Below are positions 50,680-60,339 of a stretch of 64,000 bases of DNA, piece by piece. A program made the position numbers and the translations under genes. Under the pieces are notes generated by a model that worked only from the letters and a program-made list of their open reading frames with translations, ran no database searches and had not been told where the DNA came from. How positions within the stretch are numbered: the first letter of the stretch is position 1; every line of letters starts with the position of its first letter. Origin of the DNA: Ralstonia condita (GTDB taxonomy: Bacteria > Pseudomonadota > Gammaproteobacteria > Burkholderiales > Burkholderiaceae); contig NZ_CATYWO010000004.1 of the NCBI RefSeq assembly GCF_958405655.1, forward strand, positions 1 to 64,000, read 5' to 3'.

Positions 50680-51582
50680 TCAGGCGGGGAACACACCCGT
50701 CGACAGATAGCGATCACCACGGTCACACACCACGAACGCGATGGTGGCGTTTTCCACCTCTTCGGCAATCCGCAGGGCGACACACAATGCGCCCGCCGCC
50801 GAGATGCCACAAAAGATGCCCTCTTCGCGAGCCATGCGCCGCGCCATGTGCTCGGCGTCGGACTGGCTGACGGCTTCGGTCCGGTCGATGAACTTGGGAT
50901 CGTAGATCTTCGGCATGTAGGCTTCCGGCCATTTGCGGATGCCCGGGATGCGTGACCCCTCAGCCGGCTGCGCACCGATGATTTGGATCGCCGGATTCTT
51001 CTCCTTCAGGAAGCGGGAGACGCCGGTGATCGTGCCGGTCGTGCCCATGGCGGAGACGAAGTGCGTGATGCGGCCCGCTGTGTCACGCCACAGCTCAGGG
51101 CCGGTGGTCTCGTAGTGCGCGAGCGGATTATCCGGGTTGGCGAACTGATCGAGGATGACACCCTTGCCTTCCTTCTCCATCGCATCGGCCAGATCGCGGG
51201 CATATTCCATGCCGCCTTTGACAGGCGTGAGGATGATCTCGGCACCGTAGGCAGCCATGCTTTGGCGACGCTCGACCGACAAGTCTTCCGGCATGATCAG
51301 CACCATCTTGTAACCACGGATCGCGGCAGCCATGGCCAGCGCGATCCCCGTGTTGCCCGAAGTTGCCTCGATGAGCGTGTCGCCCGGCTTGATGCGGCCG
51401 CGCGCTTCGGCGTGCTTGATCATGGAGAGCGCCGGACGATCCTTGACGGAGCCGGCGGGGTTGTTGCCCTCAAGCTTGCCTAGGATGACGTTGCCGCGCC
51501 GCGCATTGCCTTCGCCGGGAATGCGCTGCAACTGAACCAGCGGTGTATTACCGATGGTGTCTTCGATAGTGGGATAAGCCAT
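50680..51582 (-). CDS. cysM: cysteine synthase B
   Basis: A 300-residue PLP enzyme that makes cysteine from O-acetylserine and sulfide or thiosulfate. The PLP lysine is in NPAGSVKDRPALSMI near residue 45. EATSGNTGIALAMAAAIRG near 70 and GTTGTITGVSRFLKE near 175 bind the substrate and phosphate. The ending RYLSTGVFPA is CysM-like. A TACAAT -10 lies 26 bases upstream and supports this ATG. Confidence 0.94.
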   Translation of the reverse strand: MAYPTIEDTIGNTPLVQLQRIPGEGNARRGNVILGKLEGNNPAGSVKDRPALSMIKHAEARGRIKPGDTLIEATSGNTGIALAMAAAIRGYKMVLIMPEDLSVERRQSMAAYGAEIILTPVKGGMEYARDLADAMEKEGKGVILDQFANPDNPLAHYETTGPELWRDTAGRITHFVSAMGTTGTITGVSRFLKEKNPAIQIIGAQPAEGSRIPGIRKWPEAYMPKIYDPKFIDRTEAVSQSDAEHMARRMAREEGIFCGISAAGALCVALRIAEEVENATIAFVVCDRGDRYLSTGVFPA

Positions 51583-51607
51583 GGTGCGTTGAAGGTGGTG
51601 TCCGGCC

Positions 51608-51613
51608 ATTGTA
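51608..51613 (-). promoter_or_regulatory. -10 element upstream of cysM
   Basis: TACAAT on the minus strand, 25 bases before the cysM ATG. Confidence 0.45.
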
Positions 51614-51657
51614 ATGCAGCCGGGCAAGCGACCCGACAACCCTGCCGCGCCCATGGC

Positions 51658-51681
51658 AAAACGCCCCGCATGGCGGGGCGT
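51658..51681 (-). terminator. terminator after comEA
   Basis: ACGCCCCGC-CAT-GCGGGGCGT followed by TTTTG on the minus strand, 21 bases beyond the comEA stop. Confidence 0.82.
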
Positions 51682-51701
51682 GAAGTTTGTCGATGGAGGA
51701 C

Positions 51702-52007
51702 TCACTTCTTCTTGATGTCCTTCTTGGCGACGGCAGGTGCGGGAGATGCCTTTCCGAACGTCAGCCCGTCATTCTGCAGCTTGGCAAGCGTCTTGTCGCC
51801 GATGCCCGACACGCGGGCCTTGAAGTCTGCGGCATCCTTGTACGGACCGTTCTTGGCGCGTTCTTCCAGGATGACCTTGGAGCGCTTCGGGCCGATGCCG
51901 GACAAGCTCTCCAGCGAAGCCTGATCTGCGGTATTTACGTCAACGGCCGCAGAGGCCGACAGCATGGACAGCGACATCAACGCCACAGCCAACAGTTTCT
52001 TCAACAT
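51702..52007 (-). CDS. ComEA-like helix-hairpin-helix DNA-binding protein
   Basis: A 101-residue exported protein. A signal peptide ending SASAAV is followed by one ComEA-type helix-hairpin-helix pair: VNTADQASLESLSGIGPKRSKVILEERAKNGPYKDAADF and RVSGIGDKTLAKL. A basic tail ends it. Such short periplasmic proteins bind incoming DNA during transformation, and Ralstonia is naturally competent. GGAGGAG lies 4 bases before the ATG at 52007. No other competence gene is adjacent. Confidence 0.9.
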   Translation of the reverse strand: MLKKLLAVALMSLSMLSASAAVDVNTADQASLESLSGIGPKRSKVILEERAKNGPYKDAADFKARVSGIGDKTLAKLQNDGLTFGKASPAPAVAKKDIKKK

Positions 52008-52036
52008 ATGCTCCTCCTGCGTTTGGGGTTCAAGAT

Positions 52037-52066
52037 GAAAAAGCCGCCACCTTTGAGTGGCGGCTC
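52037..52066 (-). terminator. terminator after hldD
   Basis: AGCCGCCAC/GTGGCGGCT 9-bp stem followed by TTTTTC on the minus strand, about 80 bases beyond the hldD stop. Confidence 0.82.
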
Positions 52067-52142
52067 CAACACATCTTAAGGAGCATCGTCGCAATGCTGT
52101 GGTGCGCGCACAAAAAGTCACGCACCGTCTGATCGGCTGCGT

Positions 52143-53138
52143 TCAGGTCGCCTGTTTCAGCAGCCACTGACAGTAGCGCGCGACACCTTCCTGGACCGTG
52201 AGGAACGGTGCGGTGTAGCCGGCAGCGCGCAGGCGTGATTGGTCAGCCTGTGTGAAACATTGGTATTTTCCATGCAGAGCATCCGGAAACTTGACGTATT
52301 CAATCAGACCTTCCTGGGCCAGTTCATCGGTGGAGAGCACGGGCTTGCCTTCGGCTTCGCGCAGGGTGTTCACCACCGTTGTCGCGATATCGTTGAACGG
52401 CTGCGCGCGTCCGGTGCCGAGGTTGAAGATGCCCGACTTGTCTGGATGATCGAAGAAGAACAGGTTGACCTTCACCACGTCTTCCACCGATACGAAATCG
52501 CGCATCTGGCCGCCCTGCGGGTAGCCGTTGTACTCGCCGAACAGCTTGACGGTGCCTTCGGCGCGGAACTGGTTGAAGTTGTGGAACGCCACCGATGCCA
52601 TGCGCCCCTTGTGCTGCTCACGCGGCCCATAGACGTTGAAGTAACGGAAGCCGACGATCTGCGACAGCGCGGTCGGCATGACACGGCGCACGACCTGGTC
52701 AAACAGCAGCTTGGAATAGCCGTACACGTTGAGCGGCCGCTCGAACTCAGGCGCTTCGCGGAAGGTTTCCGACGCGCCGTACGTGGCCGCCGACGAGGCA
52801 TAGAGGAACTGCACGCCCTGGTCCAGGCACGCGCGCATCACCGCCAGCGAGTAGCGGTAATTGTTGTCCATCATGTAGCGGCCATCGGTCTCCATGGTGT
52901 CGGAGCAGGCGCCCTCATGGAAGATCGCGCGGACCTTGCCGAATTCGCCGCGCGCAAAGCGTTCGACAAAATCGGTCTTATCGAGGTAGTCGCTGATCTG
53001 GCAGTCGACGATGTTCTTGAACTTGTCGGCCCGCGTGAGGTTGTCGACCGCGATGATGTCGGTCTCGCCGCGCTCGTTCAGGCCCTTGACGATGTTGGCG
53101 CCGATAAAGCCTGCCGCGCCGGTGACGATGATGGTCAT
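52143..53138 (-). CDS. hldD: ADP-L-glycero-D-manno-heptose 6-epimerase
   Basis: A 331-residue short-chain dehydrogenase-type epimerase that makes the heptose donor for the LPS inner core. The NADP site is IVTGAAGFIGANIVKGL at the N-terminus. FHEGACSDTMETDGRYMMDNNYRYS near residue 73 and the catalytic NVYGYSKLLFDQ (Tyr/Lys) near 138 are characteristic. It is the last of the leftward run udg-hldE-hldD, 18 bases after hldE. Confidence 0.96.
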   Translation of the reverse strand: MTIIVTGAAGFIGANIVKGLNERGETDIIAVDNLTRADKFKNIVDCQISDYLDKTDFVERFARGEFGKVRAIFHEGACSDTMETDGRYMMDNNYRYSLAVMRACLDQGVQFLYASSAATYGASETFREAPEFERPLNVYGYSKLLFDQVVRRVMPTALSQIVGFRYFNVYGPREQHKGRMASVAFHNFNQFRAEGTVKLFGEYNGYPQGGQMRDFVSVEDVVKVNLFFFDHPDKSGIFNLGTGRAQPFNDIATTVVNTLREAEGKPVLSTDELAQEGLIEYVKFPDALHGKYQCFTQADQSRLRAAGYTAPFLTVQEGVARYCQWLLKQAT

Positions 53139-53156
53139 GATCCGTTGATCAGGTGA

Positions 53157-54095
53157 TCAGTTGAAGAGTTCTGCGTGGGTGACGACCGCCGTGCCCAGCT
53201 TGCCGACCACGATGCCGCCAGCGCGATTCGCGTACTGCACGGCTTCCTTGATGTTGGCGCCTGCGCCCAGCAGCGTGGCCAGCGTGGCGATCACGGTATC
53301 GCCCGCGCCCGAGACGTCGAACACCTCACGCGCCTGCGCCGACACGTGCAGCACTTCGTGCTCGGTATAGAGCGTCATGCCCTCTTCCGAGCGCGTGAGC
53401 AGCAGCGCCTCCAACTGCAGATCCCGACGCAGGTTCTGCGCGCGGATGGTCAGGTCCGACTCGGTCTTCCATGAGCCGACCACCTGACGCATCTCGGCGC
53501 GATTGGGCGTGATCATGGTGGCCCCCTTGTAGCGCGAGTAGTCTTCGCCTTTCGGGTCGACCAGCACGCGGCGACCTGCGTGGCGTGAGGTCTCGATCAT
53601 CTTGGCCACGTGCGTGAGGCCGCCCTTGCCATAGTCGGACAGGACCACCACGTCATGCTGCGCCACCAGCGCACCGAAGCGATCGAGCACCGACATCAAC
53701 ACTTCATGCGTGGGCGGATTCTCGAAATCCACGCGAATCAATTGCTGCTGACGCGCCAGCACGCGCAGCTTGATCGTCGTGTTGACGGCCGGATCCCGAT
53801 GGAGGTGACCCGTCACGTGGCTCTCGCCCAGCAGTTTTTCGATACTCCGGCCAGGCTCATCGTCACCGATCACGCCCAGCATGCCGGCTTGCGCACCCAG
53901 CGCCGCGACGTTGCGCGCCACATTGGCGGCGCCGCCAAGGCGCTCGTCCGAGCGCTTGATCTGCACCACTGGCACAGGGGCCTCGGGCGAAATCCGTTCA
54001 ACATCACCGAACCAGTACCGGTCGAGCATCATGTCACCCACGACAAGGATGCGGGCGGCGTGGATCTGTTCAGAGGCGGGCGTGGTCTTGATCAT
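53157..54095 (-). CDS. hldE: D-glycero-beta-D-manno-heptose-7-phosphate kinase
   Basis: A 312-residue PfkB/ribokinase-family enzyme that phosphorylates heptose 7-phosphate at C1. ILVVGDMMLDRYWFGDVERISPEAPVPVV at the N-terminus and VFDVSGAGDTVIATLATLLGAGANI near 258 (catalytic Asp in GAGD) are diagnostic. It has only the kinase domain; the nucleotidyltransferase half fused to it in E. coli HldE is absent, so this is the HldA/RfaE1 type and the adenylyltransferase must be elsewhere. Confidence 0.93.
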   Translation of the reverse strand: MIKTTPASEQIHAARILVVGDMMLDRYWFGDVERISPEAPVPVVQIKRSDERLGGAANVARNVAALGAQAGMLGVIGDDEPGRSIEKLLGESHVTGHLHRDPAVNTTIKLRVLARQQQLIRVDFENPPTHEVLMSVLDRFGALVAQHDVVVLSDYGKGGLTHVAKMIETSRHAGRRVLVDPKGEDYSRYKGATMITPNRAEMRQVVGSWKTESDLTIRAQNLRRDLQLEALLLTRSEEGMTLYTEHEVLHVSAQAREVFDVSGAGDTVIATLATLLGAGANIKEAVQYANRAGGIVVGKLGTAVVTHAELFN

Positions 54096-54119
54096 GGGCG
54101 TCGGCTGCGGCCGAGGAAA

Positions 54120-55490
<1,371 letters not shown>

Positions 55491-55553
55491 ACGTACACTT
55501 CAAAAATTGAAAAGGCGCCGACGCGGCCGACAACCGAACCGCACCGGACTGAA

Positions 55554-56828
55554 TCACATGCTGGGCCCGCTGCTGCCGCCAAGCGTCTCGGTGCGGCGCG
55601 GGGCATACGTCTCCCAGCGGTTGCAGCCGGGGCACTGCCAATAGAACAGGCGCGCGCGGAAACCGCACTCCTGGCAGGTGTAGCGCGCCAGATTGCGCGT
55701 ACGGCTCTGGAGCAGATCGCGGATCGCCCCCAGATCCTGGGCGCGCTGAATGTCGGCGTTGGCGCCCGCCTCGACCGGATCCGCCAGCGCGCTTTCCGCT
55801 TGACCGGCCGCGACCACCGGCTCATGGCTCACGGCCTCGGACGCGCGCGTGGCTTCGGCTTCCACCAGTCGCGTCAGTGCCATGAGCGACGGCTGGCGAC
55901 GGATCTGATCGCGCATCAGCGCCACCGCATCATCAATGCCGTGCACCTCAAGCTCGTATTTGTACACGGTGTCGAGCAGCTCCGGCCCCAGCCGCGCATC
56001 CATCTTGGAACGCAACCACGCCAGCCCTTCGGCGGCACGACCGAGCTGTGCGTAGGCCTTCATCAATCGCTCGGACACCAGCGGCAGAAATGCCGGGTTC
56101 TGCTGTTCGATGCTGCGCCAACGCTTGATGGCGCCTTCGATGTCACTCTGCCCCTGCGCAACATCGCCCAGCTGGATGGTGGCGCGCACGTTCTTGGGGT
56201 TCTCGTGCAGCGCGCGCTCCAGCCACTCGATAGCCGTCGGTACGTCCTTGCGTTGCAGCGCCTCCTGCGCCAACTCGCAGCAGAACTGTGCGATCTGGAC
56301 GGAATAGTCCTGACCCTGTAAGGCCTGCAGTTCGCGTGCGGCGTCGATGGCCTTACGCCACTCCTTCTCGACCTCGTAGAGTTCCAGCAGCACACGCTTG
56401 CCCGGCTCGGCGAACGCGCCCTCCATGAGCATGCGCAGGGATTCTTCAGCCCGGTCCAGCAAGCCGGCGCGTAGAAAATCCTGACCCAGCTCATACACTG
56501 CGTGATCGCGCTCGTTGGACGGCAAATCGGGGCGATTGACGAGATTCTGGTGCACCCGAATGGCACGTTCGGTTTCGCCGCGACGACGGAACAGGCTGCC
56601 GAGCGCGAAGTGCAACTCGGTGGTTTCGGGGTCAAGGCGCGCGACCTCGATGAAGGCATCGATGGCCTTGTCCGGCTGTTCGTTGAGCAGGAAATTCAAC
56701 CCTTTGAAATACGAGCGTGGCAGTGAGGACTGCTCGGTACGCAACTGGCGAGCGTCCAGGCGCGCTGCGACCCAACCCAAGCCAAACACCAACGGGATGG
56801 CCAGCAGCCACCAGAGATCGAAGTCCAT
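55554..56828 (-). CDS. lapB: lipopolysaccharide assembly protein LapB (YciM)
   Basis: A 424-residue protein anchored by one N-terminal helix (WWLLAIPLVFGLGWVAA), then several TPR units (about residues 40-330). At the C-terminus is a rubredoxin-like zinc domain with CQEC and CPGC pairs. LapB links LPS amount to FtsH-dependent LpxC degradation. Between the TPRs and the zinc domain is a more variable stretch of about 40 Ala/Glu-rich residues. lapA precedes it by 3 bases. Confidence 0.93.
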   Translation of the reverse strand: MDFDLWWLLAIPLVFGLGWVAARLDARQLRTEQSSLPRSYFKGLNFLLNEQPDKAIDAFIEVARLDPETTELHFALGSLFRRRGETERAIRVHQNLVNRPDLPSNERDHAVYELGQDFLRAGLLDRAEESLRMLMEGAFAEPGKRVLLELYEVEKEWRKAIDAARELQALQGQDYSVQIAQFCCELAQEALQRKDVPTAIEWLERALHENPKNVRATIQLGDVAQGQSDIEGAIKRWRSIEQQNPAFLPLVSERLMKAYAQLGRAAEGLAWLRSKMDARLGPELLDTVYKYELEVHGIDDAVALMRDQIRRQPSLMALTRLVEAEATRASEAVSHEPVVAAGQAESALADPVEAGANADIQRAQDLGAIRDLLQSRTRNLARYTCQECGFRARLFYWQCPGCNRWETYAPRRTETLGGSSGPSM

Positions 56829-56831
56829 GCG

Positions 56832-57155
56832 TCAGACCTTGGGGCCAGGAACGTGATAGGGGGAATCGGCAACCACCGGTGCGGGCGGCTCGGTCACCTC
56901 TTCCGCCTTCTTCATGCGTCCGATCTGCCGCCGCAAGCGGCTCGCGGTAAAGCGATGACGCATCACGCGAGGCGCCATCGCGAGCATGGCGAGCAAGATG
57001 CCGGCCACAAAGAATGCCAGCGCAATCAGAATCAACGGCGCGTGCCAAGCCACGCCGAACGGCAGCACCAGCGAGACTTCCGCCGTGTTGTGCAGTGCCA
57101 GCACAAAGAGCAGCACAAACAACAGAATGCGGACGACCCAGACGAGAAATTTCAT
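56832..57155 (-). CDS. lapA: lipopolysaccharide assembly protein LapA (DUF1049)
   Basis: A 107-residue membrane protein with two helices (about residues 3-20 and 40-62) separated by the NTAEVSLVLPFG loop typical of DUF1049/LapA, then a cytoplasmic basic tail. LapA works with LapB in LPS regulation; the genes are adjacent. ATG at 57155 is preceded by a TACAAT -10 about 60 bases upstream. Because a terminator follows ihfB, lapA-lapB likely have their own promoter. Confidence 0.9.
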   Translation of the reverse strand: MKFLVWVVRILLFVLLFVLALHNTAEVSLVLPFGVAWHAPLILIALAFFVAGILLAMLAMAPRVMRHRFTASRLRRQIGRMKKAEEVTEPPAPVVADSPYHVPGPKV

Positions 57156-57213
57156 GCGGATTCGGAAACGGGCGGCGGTGCGGCGACTGAGCGCGATTGC
57201 CGGGTTGTGCCGC

Positions 57214-57219
57214 ATTGTA
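57214..57219 (-). promoter_or_regulatory. -10 element upstream of lapA
   Basis: TACAAT followed by GCGG on the minus strand, about 58 bases before the lapA ATG and beyond the ihfB terminator. Confidence 0.5.
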
Positions 57220-57275
57220 GCGGATTCACCTGTCGGCCAGCCACGCAAGGGGACACCCACAAAGGCGCCGCGACA

Positions 57276-57307
57276 ACAAAAAAACGCCCCGGTAAAACCG
57301 GGGCGTT
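57276..57307 (-). terminator. terminator after ihfB
   Basis: ACGCCCCGG-TTTTA-CCGGGGCGT stem followed by TTTTTTT on the minus strand, 26 bases beyond the ihfB stop. Confidence 0.88.
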
Positions 57308-57333
57308 CCTGAAACTACCATGTGCAACCGAGG

Positions 57334-57762
57334 CTAACGCGTCATTGCCAGGGGAACAATCGGATCCGTCAAGAACCCAGCCGCCTGGCGACCGCCTTCA
57401 GCTTGCCTCGCTGCCTTCACGGCCATCAGCGACACGGCTGGCTCGCCCTCCGAAGAGGACTCGCCCTGTCGCTCCAGGCTACGATCGACCCGCTCGCGCA
57501 ACTCCTTGCCCGCCTTGAAATGCGGAACCCGTTTTTCGGGAACCAGTACTTTCTCGCCGGACTTGGGATTGCGCCCGACGCGCGGCGGACGACGATTCAA
57601 ACCGAAACTACCGAACCCGCGAATCTCGATGCGGTGGCCGTCCGCCAAGGCGTCGGACATCGCATCCAGGATCGTCTTGACCGCGATGTCCGCGTCCCGC
57701 AACAACAGCTGCGGAAAGCGGGCGGCCAGCTTTTCCACGAGTTCGGACTTGGTCATGGGCAT
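57334..57762 (-). CDS. ihfB: integration host factor subunit beta with C-terminal extension
   Basis: A 142-residue HU/IHF-fold protein. MTKSELVEKLAARFPQLL begins the dimer fold, and the DNA-minor-groove arm has IEIRGFGSFGLNRRPPRVGRNPKSGEKV near residue 46, with the conserved proline. The normal ending ...PHFKAGKELRERV is reached near residue 92. A further 50 residues, rich in Ser, Glu, Ala and Gln, are not part of E. coli IHF-beta (94 residues). The gene follows rpsA by 36 bases. Start at 57762 or two codons later. Confidence 0.93.
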   Translation of the reverse strand: MPMTKSELVEKLAARFPQLLLRDADIAVKTILDAMSDALADGHRIEIRGFGSFGLNRRPPRVGRNPKSGEKVLVPEKRVPHFKAGKELRERVDRSLERQGESSSEGEPAVSLMAVKAARQAEGGRQAAGFLTDPIVPLAMTR

Positions 57763-57798
57763 CTTGCGCGCGTCCTTTCAGGTCGACCCGGTGGATGC

Positions 57799-59487
57799 TT
57801 ACTGGTTGGTTTCGTTCAGCTTGGCCTTCAGCAGCGCGCCGAGGTTCGTGGTGCCAGCGGTGCCGGTGTCAGCCGCGAACTTCTGCATGGCTTCCTGTTG
57901 GTCGGCGCTGTCCTTGGCCTTGATCGAAACGTTGATGTTGCGCGACTTGCGATCGATGTTGACGATCATCGCGGTCATCGTTTCGCCTTCCTTCAGCACG
58001 TTGCGGGCGTCTTCCACGCGGTCGCTCGAGATTTCCGAGGCACGCAGGTAGCCTTCCACGTCGTCCGCCAGCTGCACCACGGCGCCCTTCGGATCAACGG
58101 CCTTGATCGTGACGGACACGATCGAGCCCTTGTCGTTGGCCGAGATGAAGTTGTTGAACGGGTCGCCCGACAGTTGCTTGATACCCAGCGAGATGCGTTC
58201 CTTGTCGACGTCGATGGCCAGTACCACGGCTTCCACTTCGTCGCCCTTCTTGTACTTGCGAACGGCTTCTTCGCCGGTTTCTTGCCACGACAGGTCCGAC
58301 AGGTGCACCAGGCCGTCGATACCGCCAGGCAGACCGATGAACACGCCGAAGTCGGTGATCGACTTGATCTGACCGGCCAGCTTGTCGCCCTTCTTGTGGT
58401 TGCGAGCGAAATCGTCCCACGGGTTGGCCTTGCACTGCTTCATGCCCAGGCTGATACGACGCTTGTCTTCGTCGATATCCAACACCATGACTTCCACTTC
58501 GTCGCCCAGCTGGACAACCTTCGACGGAGCCACGTTCTTGTTGGTCCAGTCCATTTCCGACACGTGGACCAGGCCTTCGATACCAGCTTCGATCTCGACG
58601 AATGCGCCGTAGTCGGTCAGGTTCGTCACCTTGCCGAACAGACGGGTGCCTTGCGGATAGCGGCGCGAGATGCCGACCCACGGATCTTCACCCAGTTGCT
58701 TGACGCCCAGCGAAACGCGGTTCTTCTCTTGGTCGAACTTGAGGATCTTGGCGGTGATTTCCTGGCCAACCGACAGCACTTCGCTCGGGTGACGCACACG
58801 ACGCCATGCCAGGTCGGTGATGTGCAGCAGACCGTCGATGCCACCCAGATCCACGAACGCGCCGTAGTCGGTGATGTTCTTGACGATACCGTTGACGATC
58901 GCGCCTTCCTTGAGCGTTTCCATCAGCTTCTGACGCTCTTCGCCCAGCGTGGCTTCAACCACGGCGCGGCGCGACAGCACAACGTTGTTGCGCTTGCGGT
59001 CCAGCTTGATGACCTTGAATTCGAGGGTCTTGCCTTCGTACGGCGTGGTGTCCTTGATCGGACGCACGTCGACGAGCGAACCCGGCAGGAATGCACGAAT
59101 ACCGTTGACCATGACGGTCAGGCCGCCCTTGACCTTGCCAGTCACGGTACCGGAGATGATCTCGCCGGATTCCAGTGCCTTTTCAAGGTTCAGCCACGAA
59201 GCCAGACGCTTGGCCTTATCGCGCGACAGGATGGTGTCGCCATAGCCGTTTTCGAGCGCGTCGATTGCGACCGAAACGTAGTCGCCGACTTGCACTTCCA
59301 GCTCGCCCTGATCGTTCAGGAACTCTTCGACCGGAACAAACGCTTCAGACTTCAGGCCCGCGTTCACAACGACGAAGTTGTGGTCGATACGCACAACTTC
59401 CGCAGAGATCACTTCGCCAGCCTTCATATTGGACTTGGCGATCGACTCTTCGAACAGGGCGGCAAAAGATTCGTTAGTTTGGGACAT
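57799..59487 (-). CDS. rpsA: 30S ribosomal protein S1
   Basis: A 562-residue S1 with six S1/OB repeats. Repeats 3-6 are the clearest, each with a DYGAFVDLGGIDGLLH-like segment (about residues 210, 297, 384 and 470). S1 binds the mRNA leader and helps start translation. ATG at 59487 gives the standard MSQTNESFAALFEESI start. cmk lies 134 bases upstream; ihfB follows. Confidence 0.97.
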   Translation of the reverse strand: MSQTNESFAALFEESIAKSNMKAGEVISAEVVRIDHNFVVVNAGLKSEAFVPVEEFLNDQGELEVQVGDYVSVAIDALENGYGDTILSRDKAKRLASWLNLEKALESGEIISGTVTGKVKGGLTVMVNGIRAFLPGSLVDVRPIKDTTPYEGKTLEFKVIKLDRKRNNVVLSRRAVVEATLGEERQKLMETLKEGAIVNGIVKNITDYGAFVDLGGIDGLLHITDLAWRRVRHPSEVLSVGQEITAKILKFDQEKNRVSLGVKQLGEDPWVGISRRYPQGTRLFGKVTNLTDYGAFVEIEAGIEGLVHVSEMDWTNKNVAPSKVVQLGDEVEVMVLDIDEDKRRISLGMKQCKANPWDDFARNHKKGDKLAGQIKSITDFGVFIGLPGGIDGLVHLSDLSWQETGEEAVRKYKKGDEVEAVVLAIDVDKERISLGIKQLSGDPFNNFISANDKGSIVSVTIKAVDPKGAVVQLADDVEGYLRASEISSDRVEDARNVLKEGETMTAMIVNIDRKSRNINVSIKAKDSADQQEAMQKFAADTGTAGTTNLGALLKAKLNETNQ

Positions 59488-59620
59488 AAAAAATAGGCAT
59501 CCGCAGAACATGCCTCGCAATGCTTTCGCTCAGATGGGCGAAGACACGCATGCGGGGTTACGAGTTGAACATCCGCCGGCAGCAGACGCTACCGGCACCG
59601 ATCGGACCAGCACAGACGGT

Positions 59621-60313
59621 TCAGTTCGCCTTGGCGCCCTGCACCTGCCGATACCAGTCCAGCACCTGCGCGACCACCTCATCGACCGTCATGTCGGACG
59701 AATCCAGCAACCGCGCTTCTTGCGCGGGACGCAGCGGCGCGACGCTGCGGGTGCGATCCCGCAAATCACGCGCTTCCAAGTCCTGCGAAAGACTTTCCAC
59801 TGTAGCAGAAAATCCCTTTGCAATCAATTGTTTATAGCGCCTCTCGGCGCGAGCCTGGACGCTCGCAGTCAGGAACACCTTCAGCACCGCTTCGGGAAAA
59901 ATCACGGTGCCCATGTCCCGGCCATCGGCCACAAGGCCGGGAGCCTCGAGAAACGCCCGCTGACGTGCTCGCAAGGCATCACGCACAGGCGCATGCACGG
60001 CGATCGCCGAAGCCTGGTTGCCCACCGATTCATGGCGAAGGGCCACGCTCACGTCCTCACCCCGGAGCCAGATGTGGTCCGCCTTGAAGCGCACATCCAG
60101 CTCACTCGCCAGGCGGACGAGACTGCTCACGTCGTGGTCATCGACGTTCTCCCGCATGCTGACCAGCGCCACCAGTCGGTACAGGGACCCGCTATCCAAG
60201 AGATGAAAACCGAGCAAATCCGCCACCTGATGCGCGACAGTGCCCTTGCCAGACGCAGTGGGGCCGTCGATGGTGATGACGGGGTAAGGCGTGGAGGCAG
60301 CAGCGTCTGACAT
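59621..60313 (-). CDS. cmk: cytidylate kinase
   Basis: A 230-residue kinase that phosphorylates CMP and dCMP. The P-loop is IDGPTASGKGTVA near residue 15. LLDSGSLYRLVALV near 38, VADGRDMGTVIFPEA near 147 and DLEARDLRDRTRSVAPL near 185 are the nucleotide and lid motifs. It lies between aroA and rpsA in the conserved order aroA-cmk-rpsA. Confidence 0.96.
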   Translation of the reverse strand: MSDAAASTPYPVITIDGPTASGKGTVAHQVADLLGFHLLDSGSLYRLVALVSMRENVDDHDVSSLVRLASELDVRFKADHIWLRGEDVSVALRHESVGNQASAIAVHAPVRDALRARQRAFLEAPGLVADGRDMGTVIFPEAVLKVFLTASVQARAERRYKQLIAKGFSATVESLSQDLEARDLRDRTRSVAPLRPAQEARLLDSSDMTVDEVVAQVLDWYRQVQGAKAN

Positions 60314-60339
60314 GGTTTTCGTTGGCGGTTAATTGCGTT

